A stretch of 54,054 nucleotides of DNA, taken from the NCBI GenBank assembly GCA_002310035.1, contig DBYC01000053.1, forward strand, positions 1 to 54,054, read 5' to 3'. This document shows positions 42,073-51,600 of the stretch, one piece after another. The notes beneath the pieces are model-generated. The model was not told the origin of the DNA. It searched no databases and saw only the letters and a program-made list of their open reading frames with translations. The translations under genes and the position numbers were made by a program. Position 1 is the stretch's first letter, and every line of letters starts with the position of its first letter. The stretch is from a bacterium UBP6_UBA1196 (GTDB taxonomy: Bacteria > UBP6 > UBA1177).

Positions 42073-42886
42073 ATATTTCTCCCTGATCAAAAACATTATA
42101 CCAGACATTTTCAGGTCTGTTGTTCGTTAGGATACGCATCATTCCGTATCTGAATTTTGAAAAGGCGGCGCGTTTGAGGTCAAAAGTTTTTACAAGATCG
42201 ACCATCCACAGCGGAAGGTGTGAAACCTGCCCTTTCAGTTCGAGAATGCAGTGGGCATCGTGCCTGAAGATCGTTGTCGTGTCGTAACTTTCCATTCTTT
42301 TCGGATCGGGCGAAACATTGAAACTGCGTTCTTCGGCACACTGGAGATTGGCGTCAAAAGTGACTCTTGCGTATTCATCAGTTTCGCTTATCCACGCCAT
42401 CCTGTCATACTGAGTTATGATCTGCGGCTGGGCGTTGTAGGAAAGGGCAAGCGACTGGAACATATCCATATTTTTCGCGTCAAGTCCCGAAAAACCGAGT
42501 TCTGAGGAAGCATGCGGCGAGTAAAAAAGTCTTTCGGTTTCGCCTGATTTGACTTTCACGCGGAATTTCTGCCTGTTTTCGCCGAGTTTGCACTTGATTT
42601 CCCAGAAATAGGGCGGTTCAGGGTTTTCGCCGTAGGAACGTATCCGCATGTTGAAGCGTCTTTCTTTCTGGGAGAGCCTGTTTTTAAGAAAAGTGTGAAA
42701 AGGCGAATCAAAATAAAGGTTGTTTATACGGTAGAACCCGCTCGGCGACATCTCCGAATACTTGTCAAGAAAGCAGTAAGCTTTGACGAAGTCGGAAATC
42801 GGGCTGATCATCGAGCGAGGAATGTGGTATTTGAATTCAAAACGCTGCAGAACGGAAGGGATGTCGTTTTGATTGTGCAAAGCCAT
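42065..42886 (-). CDS. VTC-domain protein (triphosphate tunnel, polyphosphate polymerase-type)
   Basis: 273 residues, one VTC domain (Pfam PF09359). Tunnel residues can be seen: E17-F-K19-Y20 in RFEFKYHIP, R81-x-R83 in NMRIRSYG, E96-I-K98 in FWEIKCK, and E216-L-K218-G in CILELKG. In yeast Vtc4 this fold makes polyphosphate from ATP. No membrane segment is present, so it should act on the cytosolic face. Bacterial VTC genes are often beside DUF4956, but their products are not well studied. The start overlaps the stop of the TolC-like gene (TAATG). Confidence 0.92.
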   Translation of the reverse strand: MALHNQNDIPSVLQRFEFKYHIPRSMISPISDFVKAYCFLDKYSEMSPSGFYRINNLYFDSPFHTFLKNRLSQKERRFNMRIRSYGENPEPPYFWEIKCKLGENRQKFRVKVKSGETERLFYSPHASSELGFSGLDAKNMDMFQSLALSYNAQPQIITQYDRMAWISETDEYARVTFDANLQCAEERSFNVSPDPKRMESYDTTTIFRHDAHCILELKGQVSHLPLWMVDLVKTFDLKRAAFSKFRYGMMRILTNNRPENVWYNVFDQGEIYE

Positions 42887-44124
42887 TATTCATTTTTCCC
42901 GTTCAGAAAGTTGCCGGCTGATTCGTCCTCGTAGATGCCTAGAAGATATGCAAGATTTATGTATTTTTCGTAGATCTTAAGCTCAAGTTCAGCCAGTTTC
43001 AGATCTTTTTTCAGGATTTTCTCTTTCAGTTTGATGACCATCATCGGGTTCAAGCCCTCTATTGACGAATATTTGGCAAAAATGTTGCTCTTTTCCCCTT
43101 CCTCTTTCCTTTTGGAGAGCATTTTGTACTGTTTTATCTCCCGTTTCAGCATCAGAAGAGCAGTCCGGATCTCCGCTTCCCTGATGCGTCTCTGCGTTTC
43201 GAACCCCAGATCCTGTTCCATCATTTTCAGTTTCTTTTTCACAATCGACGACTGGTTGTTTTTAAATCCCGGGATCGAGATCGCAAAACCTATCGAAAAT
43301 CCGCGCGATGGCTTGTCGCTGCGGTGGTCAGTGTCGTATTCGAGAGCTATGTATTTCAGCCAGTCGCGCTCTTTCGCCTCTTCAAGCGCGATTTCGTTCT
43401 GCGCGACTATCGAACGCAGAGTCTGGTAATCGTTCCCGGCTTTAGATGCGCCGTGGATTTCGGAGAGTGATTCGGCGAATTTTTCAATTTCATCGACCGA
43501 GACGATTTTTTCTCTTTCGAAAACAGGCGTTTTGTCTTCTCCGAGTTCGCTTTTTATTGCGGCTTCTATCGATTCGACAGTCGATTCAAGCTCGATCTGA
43601 CGCATTTCGATCTCGGTTATTTTGTCGTCGGTATCCATTTTGTCGATTTCGGTCATTTCACCTGTGATTTCGCCCATTTTCGTGGTGACAGCGAGCTTGT
43701 CGTAAAGAAGTTCGCGCATCGAAGCGACAATTTTCAGCTCTTTTTTGTGCTGGATATAAGTGACGATCGCACTGTATCTTTCAAAGAGGACTTCGGAACG
43801 GGCCGATGTGTATTCGAGTTTGTGAAGATTCTGCATGTTTTTTATAAATTCGCGCGAAGATTTTGTCTCGCCGAACCCTTTGAAATAGAGCCTGAGAGCG
43901 TATTTCTGCTCCATAATGTCGAAATTTCCGGTTTCGCTTCTGAACTCAAGCCTTTTTATTCCCGGCGTGTCGGCGGAATTTTCCAGAGAATCGGACATCG
44001 CCTTTTTCGATTTGAGGCGCGGATCGTCTTTCGCCGCTTCGATGTACTGGGCAATCGTCAGATCTTCACAGAAAAGGGACGAGAAGAGGAAAAATGTTAA
44101 AAAAACAGAGAAAAACTTTTTCAT
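42886..44124 (-). CDS. TolC-like outer membrane efflux protein
   Basis: 412 residues with a signal peptide ending LFCED. The rest is mainly long amphipathic helices with repeated Lys/Glu patterns and two short strand regions (YIALEYDTD, GFSIGFAISIPG), the usual layout of half of a TolC-type channel with alpha-barrel and beta-barrel parts. The IPGFKNNQ motif near the second strand matches outer-membrane efflux proteins. The call rests on composition and on its place behind an HlyD-like adaptor. Its ATG overlaps the adaptor stop (ATGA). Confidence 0.82.
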   Translation of the reverse strand: MKKFFSVFLTFFLFSSLFCEDLTIAQYIEAAKDDPRLKSKKAMSDSLENSADTPGIKRLEFRSETGNFDIMEQKYALRLYFKGFGETKSSREFIKNMQNLHKLEYTSARSEVLFERYSAIVTYIQHKKELKIVASMRELLYDKLAVTTKMGEITGEMTEIDKMDTDDKITEIEMRQIELESTVESIEAAIKSELGEDKTPVFEREKIVSVDEIEKFAESLSEIHGASKAGNDYQTLRSIVAQNEIALEEAKERDWLKYIALEYDTDHRSDKPSRGFSIGFAISIPGFKNNQSSIVKKKLKMMEQDLGFETQRRIREAEIRTALLMLKREIKQYKMLSKRKEEGEKSNIFAKYSSIEGLNPMMVIKLKEKILKKDLKLAELELKIYEKYINLAYLLGIYEDESAGNFLNGKNE

Positions 44125-46166
44125 ATCCTGCCCAGATCCATGAATTTTGAATTTTCCTGCTGGCCGAGGTCAAAAAATATGAAGAAATTTCCGTTTTCAT
44201 CGACCGCGATCCCTTCGGGTTTCAGTTCCGGAAACTCTTTTATAAGTTTACTTTTTCCGTTTTCGAAGCGGTAGAATCCGCCGCATTTTTCGCTGTCGCA
44301 CGATGCCGTGAAATAGAAATCATCGCTTGAAATCATATACAGATCGGAGATTTTTCTTCCATCCGGAATATCGACAAAAATCGTTTTCAGTTGTTTTTCG
44401 TTGATTTTTTTATCTGCAAAAATGGTTTCGTAGCCGCTGATTTCAAAAATTACGCCGTTTTCGTTGAAAAGGGGATTTTTGAAAGCGATGAAAAGCGAAT
44501 TGCCGGCGACGAACATTCCTTCGATGTCGATCGATTTTTCAGCGATTCCCTTTTTCAGGAATTTTGCCGCGTCCGAATCAGATCTTTCGGCAAAATTTTT
44601 GAGGATTTCATAAAAATCGACAGCGTTTTCAAGTCTTGCCTCACCGTTTGCAAAAGTGATCCGCGCAAGGAGCCTTCTTTCGGGTTTCAGTTTTCCTTTT
44701 TTGGAATAACTGAGCGACGACATTATGAGATAAGTGTTTTTACTTTCTTTAGCTATCGATTCCAAGTCATTGATTTTGCTAAAATTATTTATGTCGATCG
44801 TTTTCGTTTCGCCGTTTTTGCCGACTTCGAAAAGAATCGGTTTCTTTTTTTCTGTATCGTCTGAAACGACAAGAAATTTTCCTGTTTCAGGAACGAAAAC
44901 CGCTCCCGATGCCTCGATCTTTACCCTGCCATCCCATCGTATTGGGGTGACCTGCGGAGACGTTTCAGGAAACGTCTCTACATTTTTTTTCGTCGTGTCT
45001 TTTGGTAGAGACGTAACCTGATACGTCTCATCCTGTGATTTATTCAGTTTTTTTTTATCCATTTCCTTTGCGGAAAGTTTTGACTGCGTGACTGAAAACG
45101 CCTTCGCCAGATTGTCCCAGACATTGGTGCCGCAGGTTATCGAAACTTTTTCACCGAGGATAAACCCGTTGTTTTCAGGGATTTTGACAACGATTTCACG
45201 ACCCCAGAGCGCGATGTTCTGGTTTTTGAGAAGACGCACCGGAAGCGGGATTATCCTGCCTCCGAGCCCTGTGACGACGCCTGTTATCTGCTGCGGTGTC
45301 TGAGTGTTGGATATGGTAACTTCGTCGCCTGTGTTTATGAGCGAAAACTGCGATTCGGGGATGTAGCCTTTGACAAACGAAGGTTCCTTGCTGACGATAG
45401 AAAGGATAGGGCTGTATGCCGCGATTTTTTCACCCCCTTTGAAGAAGACTTTCTCGCCGTTTCCGTTTTTGATGAAAACGCTGCCGACGATCCCGTCAAA
45501 AGGAGCGTAGACCGCCATGTTTGAATTCTGTTCCTCGAGTGATTTCAGCTCGGCTCTCAGCTTTTCAGCCTCGACATTTTCGGGAGTTTCGCCGCCTTCG
45601 AGCATTTTATTGTACATGCGGTTTATTTCGGCGAATTCCTTTCTTCGGTCAACGATTGCCGATTCAAGCGATTCGATCTGGATTTCTATAGGATTTTTGA
45701 CTGAAGCCGACTTTTTGATCTTCACGCTTTTGAGCCCGTCCGAAAGCTCTTTGTTGATTTTAAGCTGATTTTCGAGAGTCTGGATCTGTGCTCTGAGTTC
45801 GCTTATTACGGCGCGTTCCGCCGCTTTGTTCTGCAAAATTTTTGATTTTATTTCGGCTTCGCTCAAGCCCCGTTTTGTCTCGATCTGGAGAAGCTGACTG
45901 CGGATGTCAGCGATACGCAGGGCAAGTTCCTGGCTTTCAAGTTCGGCGAGTTTCTGCCCTTTGTAAACAGGGTCGCCTTCCATAACCAAAATCTTTTTTA
46001 TGCTGACTGAAGTCTCTGAATTTATTATGGTTTCATTCGATTCCGCAAAACCCTGGAAAGTTGTGGTTTCACCACCCGAATAAATGATTATTCCTACGAC
46101 CGCCGCGATCAAAAGCGCGATAAAAGCGAGCAGAAGCCCTATTCCCTGAATTTTGTTGTTATACAA
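44121..46166 (-). CDS. HlyD-family periplasmic adaptor fused to a DUF3616-like propeller domain
   Basis: About 681 residues. I read TTG 46166 as start, as AAGGAG lies 6 bases before it; TTG 46181 is possible but lacks a site. One N-terminal membrane helix (~10-32), a lipoyl/barrel-sandwich half (ILVMEGDPVYKGQKLAEL), a long coiled coil (~75-220), the second half (AVYAPFDGIVGSVFIKNG) and a beta domain form a normal adaptor up to ~360. The C-terminal ~260 residues look like a DUF3616/SdiA-regulated-type propeller (SGAVFVPETGKFLVVSDD, DIEGMFVAGNSLFIAFKNPL, KPEGIAVDENGNFFIFFD). The linker (~370-410) is encoded partly by two in-frame REP palindromes. The fusion is unusual. Confidence 0.85.
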   Translation of the reverse strand: MYNNKIQGIGLLLAFIALLIAAVVGIIIYSGGETTTFQGFAESNETIINSETSVSIKKILVMEGDPVYKGQKLAELESQELALRIADIRSQLLQIETKRGLSEAEIKSKILQNKAAERAVISELRAQIQTLENQLKINKELSDGLKSVKIKKSASVKNPIEIQIESLESAIVDRRKEFAEINRMYNKMLEGGETPENVEAEKLRAELKSLEEQNSNMAVYAPFDGIVGSVFIKNGNGEKVFFKGGEKIAAYSPILSIVSKEPSFVKGYIPESQFSLINTGDEVTISNTQTPQQITGVVTGLGGRIIPLPVRLLKNQNIALWGREIVVKIPENNGFILGEKVSITCGTNVWDNLAKAFSVTQSKLSAKEMDKKKLNKSQDETYQVTSLPKDTTKKNVETFPETSPQVTPIRWDGRVKIEASGAVFVPETGKFLVVSDDTEKKKPILFEVGKNGETKTIDINNFSKINDLESIAKESKNTYLIMSSLSYSKKGKLKPERRLLARITFANGEARLENAVDFYEILKNFAERSDSDAAKFLKKGIAEKSIDIEGMFVAGNSLFIAFKNPLFNENGVIFEISGYETIFADKKINEKQLKTIFVDIPDGRKISDLYMISSDDFYFTASCDSEKCGGFYRFENGKSKLIKEFPELKPEGIAVDENGNFFIFFDLGQQENSKFMDLGRI
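44957..45029. repeat. Two REP palindromes inside the adaptor coding sequence
   Basis: The copy at 44957-44978 is identical to that at 13941-13962. The copy at 45008-45029 is a variant (arms GAGACGTA / TACGTCTC). Both have GTAG or its complement next to the hairpin, and both are in frame, adding a Thr/Pro/Glu-rich linker (ETFPETSPQ, ETYQVTSLPKD) between two domains. Confidence 0.8.
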
Positions 46167-46198
46167 AAAGTGCTCCTTCAAACAGCAAAAAACCTGAA

Positions 46199-46226
46199 AT
46201 TATAGTGAAAATACAATGATTGTAAA
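46199..46226 (-). promoter_or_regulatory. Predicted sigma-70 type promoter of the adaptor/TolC/VTC operon
   Basis: Minus strand TTTACA (46226-46221), 16 bp, perfect TATAAT (46204-46199), about 33 bp upstream of the proposed start. Confidence 0.55.
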
Positions 46227-46304
46227 GAGATTTTCAAATTGATGCAGGAAAAATTCAGCTTCCGGCAAAAAGTGTTATACTTTGTCGTTTTTGCTGGAGG
46301 AAAA

Positions 46305-46934
46305 ATGAACGGAAGAAAATGCTACATTCTCGATTTTGACGGCACGGTGACGGCACTTGACACTCTTGTCGTCGCGTTCGACAAATACTGCATCGTCGAT
46401 TGGCGTGAGCTTGAAAACGAGATGCGGGCCGGCAGAAGGGAACGCCATCAGACGCTGGTGGATGAAGTCGAATCAATGAAAGCCGGGAAAGAGGAACTTT
46501 TTGATTTTATTAAGAAAAGTGTCCCGGTACGTGAAGGTTTTTTCGATTTTGTGAAAAAAGTCCGCGAAAACGGTGACGAAATAGTCATTTTAAGCGGCGG
46601 TTTCAGAAGTTTTGCCGAACTTTTCATGGGAAACACGGAAGTCGAAGCATACATCAATGATATAAGATACTTAGGCGACAAAAACTGGGAGCTGGTCCCG
46701 TGCAAAAACGCTCTTCCTCCGCTTTGTGAGAAGAACTGTTCAAACTGCAAGCGTGCGGTCGTCGAAAAATACAAAAACGAGGGTTTCGAAACGATTTATT
46801 TCGGTGACGGCGAGACCGATTTCTGCGGTTCGAGATACGCCGATAAAATCTATGCGACAGACGAACTTGCCGAGAAACTTGCGTCTGAAAACGTGGAATT
46901 CACTTATTTTAAGGACTACAAAGATATTTTGTGA
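46305..46934 (+). CDS. HAD-IB family phosphatase (MtnX/SerB-like)
   Basis: 209 residues. ATG 46305 follows GGAGG; an upstream in-frame extension lacks coding character. The HAD motifs are DFDGTVT (nucleophile D10, acid D12), ILSGGF (Ser of motif II) and YFGDGETDF (motif IV). A CEKNCSNCKR cluster near 145-155 is typical of some MtnX-like members. It should hydrolyse a small phosphate ester; the substrate is not clear. A -10-like TATACT is at 46276-46281. hydF follows after 7 bp, so the pair is an operon. Confidence 0.88.
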   Translation: MNGRKCYILDFDGTVTALDTLVVAFDKYCIVDWRELENEMRAGRRERHQTLVDEVESMKAGKEELFDFIKKSVPVREGFFDFVKKVRENGDEIVILSGGFRSFAELFMGNTEVEAYINDIRYLGDKNWELVPCKNALPPLCEKNCSNCKRAVVEKYKNEGFETIYFGDGETDFCGSRYADKIYATDELAEKLASENVEFTYFKDYKDIL

Positions 46935-46941
46935 GGTAACT

Positions 46942-48135
46942 ATGGGCAGAGTTATGGTCGGAGACAGACTCCACATTTCGATTTTCGGCAGACGCAACGC
47001 CGGCAAATCGTCGCTGATAAACGCTTTCACGGGGCAGAAAGTTGCGATCGTTTCCGATGTTCCGGGAACGACTACCGACCCTGTCATGAAGGCGATAGAA
47101 CTTTTTCCTGTCGGCCCGGCAGTGCTTATCGATACCGCGGGAATCGACGACACAAATGATGCGCTTGGTCTTGAAAGAGTGAAAAAATCAAGAAGTTATC
47201 TTGATAAATCGGATATGGTCCTGCTTGTTGTCGATGCTTCGGGCGAAGCGGGTGATTTCGAGGATGAAATAATTGCAAAATGCGAAGAAAAGCAGGTCCC
47301 CTTCATCGTTGTCCTAAACAAATCAGACCTTGCGGTATCCGAAAGCGTGAAAAAATGGCTTGACGGCAGGGAATTTGTAGCGATAAGCGCCGCTAACAGC
47401 TCCGGGATCACTGATCTTACCAAAAAAATCACCGAAAAATCGCCTAACGAATGGGAACCGCCGTTTCTGCGCGATCTGATCAAGCCGGGAGATATCGTTC
47501 TTATGATAACGCCTATTGATTCAAGCGCGCCGAAAGGAAGAATGATCATGCCTCAAGTTAGAGCTTGGAGAGACATTCTTGACGGCGGCGGGATCGCTCT
47601 TTCATGCGAGCCTCAGAATCTGCAGAAAGCGCTTGATTCACTGAGCACTAAACCTGCTCTCGCAGTCACCGATTCGCAGGTTTTTTCAAAGGTGGCGCCT
47701 ATTATTCCGGATGATATTCCCTTTACTTCTTTTTCGATCCTTTCGATCAGGCAGAAAGGAAACCTTGCCGAAATGGTGAAGGCTGTAAAAACCGTTGACA
47801 CTTTGAAAGCGGGCGACAAAGTGCTTATCGCCGAAAGCTGTTCGCATCACTCTCAGGATGACGACATCGCACGAGTCAAAATCCCGAAATGGCTCAACGA
47901 CAAAGTGGGCGGCGGGCTTATAATCGACACTTCGGCAGGACGCGATTATCCTGAAAATCTGGGCGACTACAAACTGATAGTCCACTGCGGAGCATGCACT
48001 CTGAACAGGCGCGAAATGCTTCTTCGTCAGGCTATTCCTGCTGAAAAAGGGATCCCGATGACCAATTTCGGAGTTCTCATAAGTTATCTCCACGGTGTTT
48101 TCCCGCGCGCCCTGAAACCGTTAGGAATTGAGTAG
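46942..48135 (+). CDS. hydF: [FeFe]-hydrogenase H-cluster maturation GTPase HydF
   Basis: 397 residues, the usual HydF length. The true start is ATG 46942 (GAGGT upstream), not an earlier in-frame codon inside the phosphatase gene. GTPase motifs: Walker A GRRNAGKS at 16-23, DTAG at 64-67 and NKSD at 126-129. The Fe-S ligand signature of HydF is complete: C300-x-H302 and H348-C349-x2-C352. HydF is the scaffold on which HydE and HydG build the diiron subcluster before it is passed to the hydrogenase. hydE, hydG and hydA are not in the window. Confidence 0.95.
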   Translation: MGRVMVGDRLHISIFGRRNAGKSSLINAFTGQKVAIVSDVPGTTTDPVMKAIELFPVGPAVLIDTAGIDDTNDALGLERVKKSRSYLDKSDMVLLVVDASGEAGDFEDEIIAKCEEKQVPFIVVLNKSDLAVSESVKKWLDGREFVAISAANSSGITDLTKKITEKSPNEWEPPFLRDLIKPGDIVLMITPIDSSAPKGRMIMPQVRAWRDILDGGGIALSCEPQNLQKALDSLSTKPALAVTDSQVFSKVAPIIPDDIPFTSFSILSIRQKGNLAEMVKAVKTVDTLKAGDKVLIAESCSHHSQDDDIARVKIPKWLNDKVGGGLIIDTSAGRDYPENLGDYKLIVHCGACTLNRREMLLRQAIPAEKGIPMTNFGVLISYLHGVFPRALKPLGIE

Positions 48136-48200
48136 TAATAATTCTAAAATCGGCAGACAAATCGGACAATTCTTTAAATTTTTTTGTAAAATTTGATGAG

Positions 48201-48674
48201 TCAACTGTTTTCGATCGCCGAGATCATCATATCGATCACAAAATCAGCAGATGATTTCCTGACTTGTTCGCGGTCACCGTCGAAATGAGCCGTTGTTGAA
48301 ACGGTTTTCCCTTTAAAAAACACGCCGAAGCAGACTGTTCCCACCGGTTTTTCCTTCGTTCCTCCGGTAGGTCCTGCTATTCCAGTGACTGAAAAAGCGA
48401 TATCCGCACCGCTTCTTTCTGCCGCGCCTTCCGCCATTTCGCGGGCGCATTCTTCGCTCACTGCGCCGAATTTTTCCAAAGTTTCAAGCGATACGCCGAG
48501 ATTTTTGTGTTTTGAATCGTTTGAGTATGTGACGAAACTTTCGTTAAAAACCGCCGAAATTCCGTCAACTGAAGTGATTTCCGCCGCGACCATGCCGCCT
48601 GTGCACGATTCCGCGCCGCTGATCCTGATTTTTTTTTCTTTAAGTATAGCACCCAGTTTCTGAATTTCGGACAT
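48201..48674 (-). CDS. pncC: CinA C-terminal domain protein (nicotinamide-nucleotide amidase, PncC)
   Basis: 157 residues; ATG 48674 follows AGGAGG, so the longer in-frame reading is rejected. The CinA_C domain is complete: ISGAESCTGGMVAAEIT, FVTYSNDSKHKNLGV, GAVSEECAREMAEG, FSVTGIAGPTGGTKEKPVGTVCFG. The Ser in ESCTGG is the expected catalytic residue. It removes ammonia from nicotinamide mononucleotide in pyridine nucleotide salvage. It lies 8 bp behind the kinase gene and is probably cotranscribed, though no functional tie is evident. Confidence 0.93.
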   Translation of the reverse strand: MSEIQKLGAILKEKKIRISGAESCTGGMVAAEITSVDGISAVFNESFVTYSNDSKHKNLGVSLETLEKFGAVSEECAREMAEGAAERSGADIAFSVTGIAGPTGGTKEKPVGTVCFGVFFKGKTVSTTAHFDGDREQVRKSSADFVIDMMISAIENS

Positions 48675-48682
48675 TTTTCCTC

Positions 48683-51600
48683 CTAAAACGGAATAAGTTT
48701 GAAGCCTTCGAGCCTTTTCCCAGCCTCCCGCTGCGATTCTTCGAGCAGTTTTTCGGGATCTTCCTTCCACATTTCGTGCATGATGGGATAGCGTTTGATG
48801 ACTGCGCCGTCACTTACTGCGAAAAAGCCGCCGCCGTGTTCGAAAGTGACGCTGTATGCAGCGTATTGCAGTTCGAATTCCATGATCTTCTGCGAATCGG
48901 AAGTGTTTCTGACGACAACTTCCCTGCCTGCCGAAATGAACATTCTGCCGTCGTCGGAAAAGGCTACGGCGTTGACTGCGCCGGAATTCCCGGTGAAAGT
49001 TTTTATGATTTTTCCTGTTTTTATCTCCCGCTCGGTGACGATCCCGTTTTCGTCTGAAGAGACAGCGAGTGTCTTGTCGGGCGAGATCGCGATCGAAAGT
49101 ATCGATTTTCCGCCGTCTTTCGTAGCGAAAACCTTTTTTCCGTCGGGAAAACTCCTGAAAATTATCTCTCCGTTGCGTCCCGCGGCCGCAATAAGCGAAC
49201 CGTCGGAAGCGACATCGACAGTATTTACCGGATTTTCATGCTCGAAAGTTTGAAGGACTCTTTTTTTAGAAACATCGAAAACGGTTATTCTGCGGTCTTT
49301 TCCTGCCGAAACTATGAATCTGCCGTTTTTGAAGAATTTTATTGCCGAAATCTGTTCGGAATGGAGCTGGAACGAAAAAATCATCTTTCCTGTGACCGGA
49401 TTCCAGAAACGGAGGCGGCCGTCGGAATCGCCTGTTGCGAGAAACTGTCCGTCGGGCGAGAATGCCATACTGTATGAAACAGTTCCTTCGATCCCGAAAG
49501 ATGAAACTGCCGATTCTGTGGAAATATCCCAGAGTTTTATCGTCGAATCCCAGCTTGAAGAAGCTAAAAATCTGCCGTCAGGAGAGTAGACGATCGACGG
49601 GATGTATGTCGTATGGCCGCGGAATCTCTGCATTTTTTTATCAAAATCGGTCTGCCAGAATTTAACGAGCCTGTCTTCGCCGACAGAGACCAACGAATTT
49701 CCCATCGGCAGAAATGCAGTTGAAAAGACTGCGCCTGAATGTCCCTTCAGATCATCGATCTGGCGTGTTTTGAGGTTGAGCAGTTTGATCGCTCCGTCGC
49801 GCGTCGCCGCTGCGGCAAATTTCCCGTCTGAAGAGACGTCAAGCGAAAAAAAAGCGTCCCAGTGTTCGAAAACACTGAGCGGTTTTGATGACATCAGACT
49901 CCATACTGCAAATTTTTTGTCGTATGAAGCCGAAACAAAGCGGATCCCGTCATTCAGGAATTTTACTGCTACAGTAGCTTCGGTATGAAAATCGAAAATT
50001 TTTTCGATCCCGCTTTTTCTGACAAGGTAGATCCTGCCGGAACTGTCTGAAACGAGGATTTTTTTGCCGTCAGGCGACCAGTCGATTGCGCGGACGGTAT
50101 TTTCAAGCTCGAAAATGTCGGCTGAAAGGTTCAGATCATCGGTCTTCACGATCCAGAGAGTCTTTTCCGTTCCGCCGAAAGCGATGAATCCGCTGCCGGG
50201 TGAAAAGGCGAGAGTGTAGATTTCACCGGCTGAAGCCGGAAGTGATTTTATCTGCGAACCGTCGGATGCGTTCCACAAAATCAGGCTTCCGTCCCAGCTT
50301 CCGGTAGCAATGAATTTGCCGTCGGGAGAGAATCTGACGCTGCCGACTTCGTCCTTGTGACCGCTGAGGGTGAATTTTTCGGTGCCGTCGGCGGAGTAGA
50401 CCTTGACCTCTTTTTTCTTGCCCGAAACGGCGAAAAGTGCTCCGTCAGGGGAAACCGCGACATTGCGCGCATCAAAATCAAGCGGAAAGAGGTTTTTTTT
50501 GAAAGCGTTGTTGCCGTAGACCGAAGAAAGGTAGAGCTGGGACTGGATCTTAAGCATGTGGTCAAGAGTTTCTTCATTGTTTTCGGCAAGATATGATTCG
50601 GGATAACTCCACGGACTTTTAGGGTTGAAAGGAGAGTGGTAAAGGGAAGCCGCGGCAAAAATTCCGGAATCGGAATATTTTCCTTCTTTCAAAAGTTTTT
50701 CGGCATATTCCAGATATCCGAGCGAAAGGTTAAGATGTGCCGTTTTTTCGCTGCTCACCGAATTGCGGTAAGCTTTGAAAACGGCTACGGACGAGAAAAC
50801 AAGAACAACGAAGAACGCAAGGACAAGAACGGAAAGAGATTTGTTTTTCACGACGAAACGTTTTGCCATCTCCCATGAACTGTATTCGTAGGCAGCGATC
50901 TTGCCGCCTGACATGAAATTTTCGATCTCTTTTGCAATTTCAAGCGCCGACTGGTAGCGGGATTCACGGTCTTTAGTCAAAGTCTTGGCGACGACGGCGC
51001 ACAGGTCCGGCGGGGCTGCCGGCTCGAAAATGGTGATGTCGACTGCCTGGGACGACTTGACATTTTCAAGCGTCTCCTGAACAGTCTTTCCTTTGAACGG
51101 AGGAACACCTGTCAGGATTTCGTAAAGCACGGCTCCCAGAGAATAAATGTCGCTGCGCTCGTCGATCGCGTCGATGTCGCCGCGTGCCTGTTCCGGTGAC
51201 ATATAGGCCGGAGTTCCGATCGCTTTGCCTTTCAGCGTCATCCCGATATTTTCGATTTTCAGAAGATTGAGTTCTTCGCGGAGTTCGCCGGCTGTAGTAT
51301 CGTCTTCGCCTTTGACTTTCGCCAGACCCCAGTCGAGAACGACAGTTTCACCGAATTCCCCGATCATGATGTTTTCCGGCTTGATGTCCCGGTGGATGAC
51401 GCCGCGGCTGTGCGAGTATGCGATGGCGTTGCAGATATCACGGAAATGGGGGAGGAGCCTGAGCCGTTTTTCAAGTGTTCCTGCATCTTTTATTGCCTGC
51501 GAAAGGGTCACTCCGCGGACGAGACGCATTGTGTAATAGCGGTTTCCGTCGGGTTTGCCGCCGATTTCGTAAACTGGAACGATCCCGGGGTGTTCAAGCT

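Noticed and set aside
48136..48200. A terminator between convergent hydF and pncC
   Set aside because: Only an A/T-rich weak palindrome is present (near 48175-48195), without a stable GC stem.
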